From Anaeromassilibacillus sp. An250 (lineage in GTDB: Bacteria > Bacillota > Clostridia > Oscillospirales > Acutalibacteraceae): DNA of 64,000 bases. The position numbers were made by a program, and so were the translations under genes. This document shows, one piece after another, positions 9,454 through 15,801 of the stretch. The stretch covers positions 124,001 to 188,000 of the forward strand of contig NZ_NFJK01000001.1 in assembly GCF_002159845.1 (NCBI RefSeq). The letters are read 5' to 3'. The first letter of the stretch is position 1, and each line of letters opens with the position of its first letter. A model generated the notes under the pieces. The model did not search any database. It saw nothing but the letters and a program-made list of their open reading frames with translations, and was not told the DNA's origin.

Positions 9454-9687
9454 ATGGCCCGTGCCCGCAGGGGGATCGACTTTGATACCGAAATTATGAA
9501 GGTGGATGCCCAGATTACCCGCTGGAAGAAAACCATCATTGAATTGGAAGAAAAACGGAAAGAACTGCTGAACGCCAAGCGTGAAGCGGAAATCAACGCG
9601 CTCTATGACGCCATACAGCGTTCGGGAAGGACGGTCGACGACGTGCTGTCCTTGCTGAGCCCGACGCCCGCCGAACACGCGGGCTGA
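9454..9687 (+). CDS. Small coiled-coil protein, unknown function
   Basis: 77 residues, highly charged. Residues about 10-50 form one predicted long helix (VDAQITRWKKTIIELEEKRK), ending in a short second helix (GRTVDDVLSLL). The layout resembles DUF4315-type small proteins, but I do not assert membership. The in-frame ATG at 9445 directly abuts the ribosome binding site, so the ATG at 9454, nine bases after GGAG, is taken as the start. Downstream of the glycosyltransferase by 68 bases. Confidence 0.6.
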   Translation: MARARRGIDFDTEIMKVDAQITRWKKTIIELEEKRKELLNAKREAEINALYDAIQRSGRTVDDVLSLLSPTPAEHAG

Positions 9688-9788
9688 CTTCCAGCAGTTC
9701 CCTTGTGATCCCAGGAACCCTTCTGCATATACTAGTAGTCCACCGGCATCGAATGATATGCGTTTGATCCCGGTGAACGATGGGAATC

Positions 9789-9805
9789 CGTATGCCCTGC
9801 ATACG
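9789..9805 (+). repeat. Short perfect inverted repeat before the 59-residue ORF
   Basis: CGTATGC-CCT-GCATACG, seven paired bases with a 3-base loop, 23 bases upstream of the ATG at 9829. It could be a leader hairpin or an operator half-site pair. No T-tract. Confidence 0.35.
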
Positions 9806-9828
9806 AATTTCATTGCGGAGGTGTTTTC

Positions 9829-10008
9829 ATGGACAACCGATATGGCGGCTTTAACAAGGGCATCAACGGGGATATCTCGGCGGCTAACTACTTCGATTCC
9901 CTCCCTCTGGAGGTAAAGGAAGAGCTCAACCGCCGGGCTGCGGATATCCATTCGGTATCCGACCTCGAGGTGCTCGCCACCTATCTGGATAACAAATTGG
10001 AATCGTAA
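9829..10008 (+). CDS. Very small conserved-looking protein, 59 residues
   Basis: The ATG at 9829 follows GGAGGTGTTTTC (GGAGG, seven bases) and the frame runs 59 codons to TAA. The product begins MDNRYGGFNKGINGDIS and continues with a helical, acidic segment (PLEVKEELNRRAADI) and a C-terminal helix ending in NKLES. No signal peptide or membrane segment. A strong terminator follows at 10029. Strong site, clean frame and terminator support a real gene; function unknown. Confidence 0.6.
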   Translation: MDNRYGGFNKGINGDISAANYFDSLPLEVKEELNRRAADIHSVSDLEVLATYLDNKLES

Positions 10009-10028
10009 AATCACCGGATGCAAAAAAT

Positions 10029-10064
10029 ACGCCCGGACATGGCTTTTCAGCGATGTCCGGGCGT
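10029..10064. terminator. Convergent intrinsic terminator
   Basis: A 12-base perfect stem, ACGCCCGGACAT (10029-10040) with ATGTCCGGGCGT (10053-10064), lies between the plus-strand 59-residue gene and the minus-strand DUF362 gene. T-rich sequence follows on the plus side. Confidence 0.75.
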
Positions 10065-10081
10065 ACCTTTCTGTCTTTCAT

Positions 10082-11182
10082 TTAAATACGGATCAGCTCA
10101 TAATTGCGGGTGCCAAGGCCCATCTCCTCTGCATAATCGATGGTGACGCGCCAATTGGTCGTCGGATGGGTTGCATCGAAGTGGTCATGCACAGGCTTCC
10201 CGTCGATGACGCTTCCCGCCATTGCAGGCTGCTGGTTGCACAAATCCGCGCAGGCCATATCCAAGGCCACCGGGTCAAAAGAGGCCAGCATGCCAACATC
10301 CGGAATGATCGGCACATCGTTTTCCGCATGGCAGTCACAGAACGGCGAAACATCACAGATCAGGCTGATGTGGAAATTGGGTTTCTCGCGGAGAATCGCC
10401 GCGGAATACTCCACAATCTTTTTGTTGAGGATGTCGTTTGCCTCGTCGTCCGGCGATTTTACGGCGTCCATCGGGCAGGCGCCAATGCAGCGTCCGCAGC
10501 CCACACACTTGTTGTGGTCAATGCTGGCCTTCCGGTCCGTGATCGTGATCGCAGAATGCGCGCAGTTCTTCTGGCACGATCCGCATCCAACGCAGAGCTC
10601 CTGATCGACAAACGGCTTTCCGCTGCTGTGCATTTCCATCTTACCGGCGCGGGAACCGCATCCCATGCCGATGTTCTTAAAGGTGCCGCCGAAGCCCGTT
10701 GCCTCGTGGCCCTTGAAATGCGTCAATGTTATGAAAATATCTGCATCCATGATGGCACGGCCGATCTTTGCTTCCTTCACGTATTTCCCGTCCGGAACCG
10801 GGACAAGCGCTTCATCCGTACCCTTCAGGCCGTCTGCAATGATGACATGGCAGCCGGTCGCGAAGGGGTTGTAGCCGTTCTCATAGGCGGCGTCCAGGTG
10901 ATCCAGCGCATTCTTGCGGCGCCCCACATAGAGCGTATTGCAGTCCGTCAAAAATGGGCGGCCGCCGTTGCGCTTCACCAGGTCCACGATCACCTTTGCG
11001 TAATTGGGACGCAAATAGGCCAAGTTACCCGGCTCGCCAAAATGGATTTTAATCGCTGCAAATTTATTTTGAAAATCCAGCTGTTCAATACCAGCTTTTA
11101 CCACCAGTTTCTCCAACTTTTGCAAAAGGTTTTGGTTTAAACTGGCCCGGAAATCCGTAAAATATACCTTTGCTTTCTCCAT
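10082..11182 (-). CDS. DUF362 protein with two [4Fe-4S] ferredoxin motifs
   Basis: 366 residues. The N-terminal and C-terminal thirds are the DUF362 fold (IKIHFGEPGNLAYLRP, FITLTHFKGHEATGFGG). In between are two ferredoxin clusters, CVGCGSCQKNC and CVGCGRCIGACP (about residues 190-235). The family is common in anaerobes, usually annotated as an uncharacterised Fe-S protein; no reaction is established. Cytoplasmic, no signal peptide. Single gene with its own ribosome binding site (AGGAGGAAA). Confidence 0.88.
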   Translation of the reverse strand: MEKAKVYFTDFRASLNQNLLQKLEKLVVKAGIEQLDFQNKFAAIKIHFGEPGNLAYLRPNYAKVIVDLVKRNGGRPFLTDCNTLYVGRRKNALDHLDAAYENGYNPFATGCHVIIADGLKGTDEALVPVPDGKYVKEAKIGRAIMDADIFITLTHFKGHEATGFGGTFKNIGMGCGSRAGKMEMHSSGKPFVDQELCVGCGSCQKNCAHSAITITDRKASIDHNKCVGCGRCIGACPMDAVKSPDDEANDILNKKIVEYSAAILREKPNFHISLICDVSPFCDCHAENDVPIIPDVGMLASFDPVALDMACADLCNQQPAMAGSVIDGKPVHDHFDATHPTTNWRVTIDYAEEMGLGTRNYELIRI

Positions 11183-11318
11183 GTTTTTTCCTCCTTTGTC
11201 TTTTCGCCATGCACGAACATGGGGGCCACATCTTGGCCAAATACTCCATCGATCAGTTTTATTATTATAACAAACTCATGTTTGCTTGACAATGGCATTG
11301 CCTAGGACATTTAAAAAT

Positions 11319-11636
11319 TTATCCCTTCCTTTGGCCGCCGGAATGCACGCGCTTCCCCAGAGCCGTGATAACCCCCATCTGTGTACGGGCAGTCGCACGG
11401 AAAGCATCCCCTTGGATCAACCCTTTGACGGAAAGCTGTATTTTGCCCAACGGCGTTTGGAACACGCTGGTAAAGGTGCATTCATCCCCCCGCACCGTGC
11501 CGCCCGTAAACGGATGCCGGCCGCCCATCGCCTCCAGTATGCCGCTGAGACGCTCCCCGTCGGTCTTAAGTGTCAACGTTCCATTCACCGGCCCCATGGG
11601 TGTTTGCATGACGATGCTGTATTTTCCATCAACCAT
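11319..11636 (-). CDS. Small beta-rich protein, unknown function
   Basis: 105 residues starting MVDGKYSIVMQTPMGPVNG, with GGGAGGA eight bases upstream; the longer frame to 11723 has no site and is rejected as the start. Alternating hydrophobic strands repeat a motif (MQTPMGPVNGTLTL, FQTPLGKIQLSV, ARTQMGVITALG), suggesting an internally repeated small beta barrel. No catalytic motif, signal or membrane segment. I recognise similar uncharacterised clostridial proteins but cannot name a family. Confidence 0.65.
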   Translation of the reverse strand: MVDGKYSIVMQTPMGPVNGTLTLKTDGERLSGILEAMGGRHPFTGGTVRGDECTFTSVFQTPLGKIQLSVKGLIQGDAFRATARTQMGVITALGKRVHSGGQRKG

Positions 11637-11782
11637 GTGGATGTTCCTCCCTTCGAAAGTCCGAAGCGATCTCCCTGGATTTTTCATACTTCCAAAATAT
11701 GCAGAGAATCCCAGGCAGTGCATAGAGATTCAAAAGCAAACGGGCATCCGTCTCGCCGGTGCCCGTCAACTAACAAAATCTT

Positions 11783-12265
11783 TTATTTTCCCAGTAGGGA
11801 CGCCTTTTTTCGCATCCAATACTGGCTCATGCTGTAATAAGAGTCCTCTGTCACCTCATTGGACAGCCATTCCGGAGGCTGGAACGCCAGCGCCTCTTCC
11901 ACCGAAGGAAATTCCACTTCCGCATAGAGGAAGGCCGTCGGTTCTCCGCGATCCACCCAGCTGCATTCCAACCGGCGTCCATCCCCCAGCGCATAGACGC
12001 GGTACTCTTTGCGGATCATGGGAATTTCCAAAAGCTCTTCCAGCTCATCAAACGTCTCCTTTGGCAGATCCAGCTCAATTTCTTTCCGGCAAAGCCGTCC
12101 CTTTCCCTTGAAGCAGAGCACGTAGCTGGTCTTTTCTTTTGAGACCTTTTTGCGGATTCGGACAACCGGCTCCACAGATAAATACCCCTGAAAGGCCTCC
12201 GCTTCTTCCAACAGCGGCAAGTCTGGAAATTCTTCGATTAGAAATTTTCTCTCAATCTCCTGCAT
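11783..12265 (-). CDS. CYTH-domain protein (triphosphate tunnel enzyme family)
   Basis: 160 residues. The N-terminus MQEIERKFLI contains the ExExK-type signature of CYTH proteins, which bind triphosphates in an eight-strand beta tunnel with divalent metal. Further charged strand motifs follow: VRIRKKV, KGKGRLCRKEIELDL and YAEVEFPSVEEA. Likely inorganic triphosphatase or nucleotide triphosphatase; substrate unknown. The start at 12265 has GGAGG seven bases upstream; the frame extends to 12340 without support. Confidence 0.82.
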   Translation of the reverse strand: MQEIERKFLIEEFPDLPLLEEAEAFQGYLSVEPVVRIRKKVSKEKTSYVLCFKGKGRLCRKEIELDLPKETFDELEELLEIPMIRKEYRVYALGDGRRLECSWVDRGEPTAFLYAEVEFPSVEEALAFQPPEWLSNEVTEDSYYSMSQYWMRKKASLLGK

Positions 12266-12432
12266 GATCCGTCCTCCAAATTCATCACACGTGGTTTCTT
12301 CACCCCAAAGGGCTCCTAAACCATCCAAACGGGATTCCAAAAAAACAAAACTTTGTGATGATTATAGCACATTCCCCGCACGTCTACCAGCCATTCCGGT
12401 TATGTCCTTTGAAAAGAACTGTTCATCGCCGG

Positions 12433-12933
12433 TCAAAGCGCTTTGGCATGTTTGTTGGGCTGGAAATCCAAATGTTCCCCTACCCGCAGCCAACGATAAA
12501 TATGGAAAATTTCCGCCAATGCGCACAGCTTGTCCGCTGTACTGACGACAAAACTTTCTGCGTATTTGGGAAGTGCAGGGGTCAGTGGCCACATATGTTT
12601 CACGATAATATCCTTTTCCTTGTCATTTAGGGTAAAGAGATGCGTGGCATTTACCAGCGCAGTGATCGGATGCATCGTCATGTGATGCCCCTCGTGTGTC
12701 CTCCAATCATACAAATATAGATCATGCAGCAAACCGCCGCGCGCCGCCGAAGCAGCATCCAAATGAAATTTCCGGCAGAACAAAAAACTTAAATATGCTA
12801 CAAACAGGCAATGCTGCAAACAATTGGCATCCTGCACATGCTGCCGGACCTCTCTCATCTTTTGTACTTCCGGGTTGTTTAAAAGGTCCGCGACACATGC
12901 ACGGAAGGCCGCACGATTTTCTAAGTTCCACAT
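12433..12933 (-). CDS. HD-domain metal-dependent phosphohydrolase
   Basis: 166 residues starting MWNLENRAAFRACV with GGAGGAG ten bases upstream. HD motifs are visible in order: HCLFVAYLSFLF, GGLLHDLYLYDW, HPITALVNA and a late aspartate in STADKLCAL. This is the layout of small stand-alone HD phosphohydrolases found in Clostridia; substrate unknown. Upstream in-frame codons to 12996 lack a site. Confidence 0.75.
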   Translation of the reverse strand: MWNLENRAAFRACVADLLNNPEVQKMREVRQHVQDANCLQHCLFVAYLSFLFCRKFHLDAASAARGGLLHDLYLYDWRTHEGHHMTMHPITALVNATHLFTLNDKEKDIIVKHMWPLTPALPKYAESFVVSTADKLCALAEIFHIYRWLRVGEHLDFQPNKHAKAL

Positions 12934-13272
12934 GAATCTCAAACTCCTCCTATCTATCTGACCTACTTTGTCAAATACAAACGGAGTATACCACAAAAAG
13001 AAGCACGATCGGGGCGATTTTAAAGTCTTTTAAGGCAAACGTAAGAAACCTGTAAGATTCCGCGTTTATTTCTAATTAGAAACAAATGTGTTCTATAATA
13101 CGCAATTTCACTTGTTTTCACTTTTTTTACAATTATCGAATTTTTCTAGGAAAACCGGGCATCCTTTTAGAAACGAGCGTCCCATTTTCTCTATTGAACC
13201 AATAACCCCCAGTTGACTTGCTATTTAGCGCGTGCTATCATGAGTTAAAATTTTTTCAAGGAGTGAAGGAAT
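12934..13272. other. AT-rich intergenic gap with promoter and palindrome
   Basis: No gene seen. It holds a perfect 14-base palindrome TTTCTAATTAGAAA (13069-13082), a TATAAT (13094-13099) just after it without a convincing -35, and the lipoprotein promoter at 13213-13241. Confidence 0.5.
13213..13241 (+). promoter_or_regulatory. Sigma-A promoter of the lipoprotein gene
   Basis: TTGACT (13213-13218), 17 bases, TATCAT (13236-13241), 31 bases upstream of the start codon. Confidence 0.65.
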
Positions 13273-13905
13273 ATGATGAAAAAATGGATTGCTGTCATCA
13301 TGATTGCAGCCCTTACATGTACGTTGTTTGCTTGTACCACCTCCGATGAAGGTTCTTCTTCCTCTCAAATGGAGTCGTCTTCCTCGGTATCGGAGTCCTC
13401 CTCTGAAGTAGAGTCTTCTTCTGAGGCGGAACCTACCACCCCTACCGATGAATCCGGTGAGGATGCAACTTCGACCGATCCCTCGTCGACCACACCAACG
13501 GTTGACAATACCAATGCCGGTCAAGGTGCAAATTCGAAAAAATACACCCAAACGGACGAGAACTTTACTTTCCAAGATGGCGTGTACAAGCGCATCTATG
13601 GGAATCGCGCCATGTTCGTTGTGACCAAAGATCCTACGAATTTATCCAATAAGGAACTCAACGATCTTTCGGAAGCAACCGCGGGACAGTATCTGAAGGA
13701 TGACTATTATTGCACGGTCTGCTTTGTAAAGCCAGACAATGCAGACGGTACCTTCGACATCACCTCTACCAAATCCGACGATCGAACTGCGGTGATTATG
13801 TCGTTGCATAAATCTGACTCGACAAAGATGACCATCAATCTGAAAGAACGTCCGTTACAGGAATATATTGATAAGCAGGTAGCCAAAGCAAAGGTCAGCT
13901 CTTAA
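13273..13905 (+). CDS. Secreted lipoprotein with a Ser/Glu-rich linker
   Basis: 210 residues. A lysine-led hydrophobic signal ends in a lipobox LFAC, so cysteine 21 should be lipidated and the protein anchored on the outer face of the membrane. Residues about 25-85 are a low-complexity Ser/Glu/Thr linker typical of Firmicute lipoproteins. The remaining 120 residues form an unrecognised folded domain (FTFQDGVYKRIYGNRAMFVV). AAGGAG lies nine bases upstream of the ATG, and a strong terminator follows, so it is monocistronic. Confidence 0.8.
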   Translation: MMKKWIAVIMIAALTCTLFACTTSDEGSSSSQMESSSSVSESSSEVESSSEAEPTTPTDESGEDATSTDPSSTTPTVDNTNAGQGANSKKYTQTDENFTFQDGVYKRIYGNRAMFVVTKDPTNLSNKELNDLSEATAGQYLKDDYYCTVCFVKPDNADGTFDITSTKSDDRTAVIMSLHKSDSTKMTINLKERPLQEYIDKQVAKAKVSS

Positions 13906-13920
13906 ATCTAAGTTGATCTG

Positions 13921-13956
13921 AAAACCGCGCCGGGAGGTTTTCCGGCGCGGTTTTTT
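13921..13956 (+). terminator. Intrinsic terminator of the lipoprotein gene
   Basis: 13-base perfect stem (13921-13933 with 13942-13954), 8-base loop, six Ts. Textbook terminator 15 bases after the stop. Confidence 0.9.
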
Positions 13957-13988
13957 GTGTCCACTCCATGCTCCCCGGCATAAGATGT

Positions 13989-14006
13989 ATTTGGAATATT
14001 CCAAAT
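13989..14006. promoter_or_regulatory. 18-base perfect palindrome upstream of the collagen-like gene
   Basis: ATTTGGAATATTCCAAAT is perfectly self-complementary and ends 21 bases before the ATG at 14028, just upstream of the ribosome binding site CGGAGGT. No loop is possible in the classic sense, so a dimeric repressor site is the likelier reading. Confidence 0.5.
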
Positions 14007-14027
14007 CTTTGCTCGGAGGTAAAGAGC

Positions 14028-15290
14028 ATGAAAATTTATCCAAACGAAGAGCTCCATCATGCATGCTGCAATCCCTCCTGTTGTCCACCGCCTTGTTGTC
14101 CTCCTCCACCCTGCTGCGTCCCTTGCTCGATACCAGGACCTACTGGCCCAACTGGCGCCACCGGCCCAACCGGGCCGACCGGAGAACGCGGTCCAACTGG
14201 ACCCACTGGGCCGCAGGGAATCCAGGGGGTGCAGGGACTTGAAGGGCCTCGTGGTTTAACTGGGCCTACTGGAAGTACCGGACCAACTGGGGCTACTGGA
14301 CCTTCGGGACCTACTGGGCCAACAGGGGCTACCGGGCCATCCGGCCCTACTGGACCGAGCGGGCCAACGGGGGCTACCGGGCCATCCGGCCCTACTGGAC
14401 CGAGCGGGCCAACAGGGGCTACCGGGCCATCCGGCCCTACTGGACCGAGCGGGCCAACGGGGGCTACCGGGCCATCCGGCCCTACTGGACCGAGCGGGCC
14501 AACAGGGGCTACCGGGCCATCCGGCCCTACTGGACCGAGCGGGCCAACAGGGGCTACCGGGCCATCCGGCCCCACTGGACCGACCGGGCCAACAGGGGCT
14601 ACCGGGCCATCCGGCCCCACTGGACCGAGCGGGCCAACAGGGGCTACCGGGCCATCCGGCCCCACTGGACCGAGCGGGCCAACAGGGGCTACCGGAGCGA
14701 CAGGGCCATCTGGATCCACTGGAGCACCCGGAGCCGCTGCCACTATTGCCGTTGGAAGTGTTACTTCTGGGGAGCCTGGCAGCAATGCCGCTGTCACCAA
14801 CTCTGGAACGCCGGAAAATGCCGTATTTGATTTTGTCATCCCACGGGGCTTGTCTGGAAAAAATGATGTACCGGATGTCCTTACCGCGTTGAATGGCACC
14901 CAACAGATCACTACCAAAGGGGAAGCGCTCATATTCCAAGAGACGCCCTTGGTTGTCGGCTTGGCAATTTCCCATTCCCCTTGTTCCTCTCAGGTACAAA
15001 TCAATCAGCCTGGGATCTATCAAGCCGCCTTCCATTCAACAATCAAGGCGGCTCCGGGTATCTCTATACCTGCGCCAGTTTCCGTTCATCTCTATCAGGG
15101 TGGCCAACCAGTTCCTGGCGCCGTTGCTAGCCACACCTTCTCTTCTTCCCGTGAGGTTGATACCGTATCTTTCCACGTATCATTCCAAGTGACATCTGCC
15201 CCCAAAACGCTGCAAGTTTTTGTCGATGATGCAGGGTTTATCTTCAGCGACAGCACTTTGACCGTCATACGTTTGGGTGCCACTTCCTGA
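14028..15290 (+). CDS. Collagen-like protein, BclA-type, Cys-rich head
   Basis: 420 residues. The first 36 residues are Cys/Pro-rich with nine cysteines ([18 protein letters not shown]). Residues about 37-236 are unbroken Gly-X-Y triplets rich in GPT/GPS/GAT, which should form a collagen triple helix. The last 183 residues form a globular beta domain ([16 protein letters not shown] at the end) like the C1q/TNF-type C-terminal domains of exosporium BclA proteins. No signal peptide, consistent with assembly on a spore surface from the mother cell. CGGAGGT lies seven bases before the ATG; the frame opens earlier (13968) without a site. Paralogue at 43007. A spore location is inferred. Confidence 0.85.
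   Translation: MKIYPNEELHHACCNPSCCPPPCCPPPPCCVPCSIPGPTGPTGATGPTGPTGERGPTGPTGPQGIQGVQGLEGPRGLTGPTGSTGPTGATGPSGPTGPTGATGPSGPTGPSGPTGATGPSGPTGPSGPTGATGPSGPTGPSGPTGATGPSGPTGPSGPTGATGPSGPTGPSGPTGATGPSGPTGPTGPTGATGPSGPTGPSGPTGATGPSGPTGPSGPTGATGATGPSGSTGAPGAAATIAVGSVTSGEPGSNAAVTNSGTPENAVFDFVIPRGLSGKNDVPDVLTALNGTQQITTKGEALIFQETPLVVGLAISHSPCSSQVQINQPGIYQAAFHSTIKAAPGISIPAPVSVHLYQGGQPVPGAVASHTFSSSREVDTVSFHVSFQVTSAPKTLQVFVDDAGFIFSDSTLTVIRLGATS
14325..14684 (+). repeat. Eight tandem 45-base collagen-coding repeats
   Basis: Eight near-identical 45-base units encoding [15 protein letters not shown] (one unit has GPT for GPS), with mainly third-base changes (for example cct/ccc, acg/aca). Expected to vary in copy number between strains by slippage. 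Confidence 0.9.
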
Positions 15291-15362
15291 CCCATCTCTC
15301 CGCAAGAACCTCCATTTTGCTGGTAGCTTAGAAAAACTACCAGCAGAAGCCACAAATTTCCA

Positions 15363-15392
15363 TTGCAGTCTTTGCTGGGGATTTGTTATAAT
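15363..15392 (+). promoter_or_regulatory. Promoter inside the non-coding gap
   Basis: TTGCAG (15363-15368), 18 bases, TATAAT (15387-15392) with an upstream TG giving an extended -10. The octamer palindrome GGGCGCCC (15395-15402) covers the predicted start point. No plus-strand coding gene follows before 17442. Confidence 0.55.
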
Positions 15393-15398
15393 AAGGGC

Positions 15399-15460
15399 GC
15401 CCTTTCTCTTTGCGGGCATAGCCGTTCCAGTAAAATGCTGCTGGAGCGGCTTCTTTTTTT
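15399..15460 (+). ncRNA. Candidate short RNA of about 60 nt
   Basis: From the predicted start of the 15363 promoter to the T-tract of the hairpin GCCGTTCCAG/CTGGAGCGGC (15421-15450, one G-U pair) there are only about 60 bases and no ORF. This could be a small RNA, or the prematurely terminated form of a longer transcript through the gap. No family recognised. Confidence 0.35.
15421..15460 (+). terminator. Intrinsic terminator in the non-coding gap
   Basis: 10-base stem with one wobble pair, 10-base loop, then TTCTTTTTTT. May also end read-through from the collagen-like gene. Confidence 0.75.
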
Positions 15461-15767
15461 ATCTCTTGCTTGGCAAAACGCCTTTTGCCAGGGATTGCAA
15501 GATTTATTCATAAGTTCGTCCATGATTCTTAACGGAGGTTTCGCACTTCATTCAAACCTCGTACACAATCCACTTGTATACTATAGACATTGAAAAAAGC
15601 TGTTACAGTCTATGGACGGACGGAATACCGGTCCATAGACTCGACAGACCATCAGCAATTCCTCTTCCGACATCCGAAAAATTGCGCGACAACTCTTTCG
15701 GATGTTCCCAGAGGTTTCTATATATAGTAGGATTTTATTCATTTTACTTCATGCCCTCCTTTCTTTT

Positions 15768-15796
15768 AAGCGCGACCGTTTGGCCGCGCTTTTTCA
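15768..15796 (+). terminator. Plus-strand terminator at the end of the gap
   Basis: AAGCGCG (15768-15774) pairs with CGCGCTT (15785-15791), followed by a run of Ts. The opposite strand lacks a T-tract, so it serves a plus-strand transcript, although no plus-strand gene lies just upstream. Confidence 0.6.
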
Positions 15797-15801
15797 TTCT
15801 T

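Larger units (their letters stand above)
15291..15801 (+). other. Structured non-coding gap with many strong hairpins
   Basis: No credible gene on either strand. The plus strand carries perfect or near-perfect stem-loops at 15318-15345, 15421-15450, 15464-15502, 15535-15560, 15607-15641, 15661-15714 and 15768-15791. Two have stacked stems with internal loops or bulges. A promoter (15363-15392) and two T-tracted hairpins (15421-15460, 15768-15796) suggest transcription on the plus strand. Details are in the findings. Confidence 0.55.

Noticed and set aside
9424-10023. 199-codon minus-strand frame
   Set aside because: It overlaps two small plus-strand genes with good ribosome binding sites and has none itself.
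13069-13099. Palindrome TTTCTAATTAGAAA plus TATAAT as a promoter-operator
   Set aside because: No acceptable -35 and no gene between it and the better promoter at 13213.
14325-14684. Regular repeats that might suggest a CRISPR array
   Set aside because: Units are contiguous with no spacers and lie in frame within a coding sequence.
14057-15035. Minus-strand Gly/Pro and Trp/Ser-rich frames in the collagen-like gene
   Set aside because: Artefacts of 45-base repeats that are open in several frames; only the plus-strand frame has a ribosome binding site and a folded cap domain.
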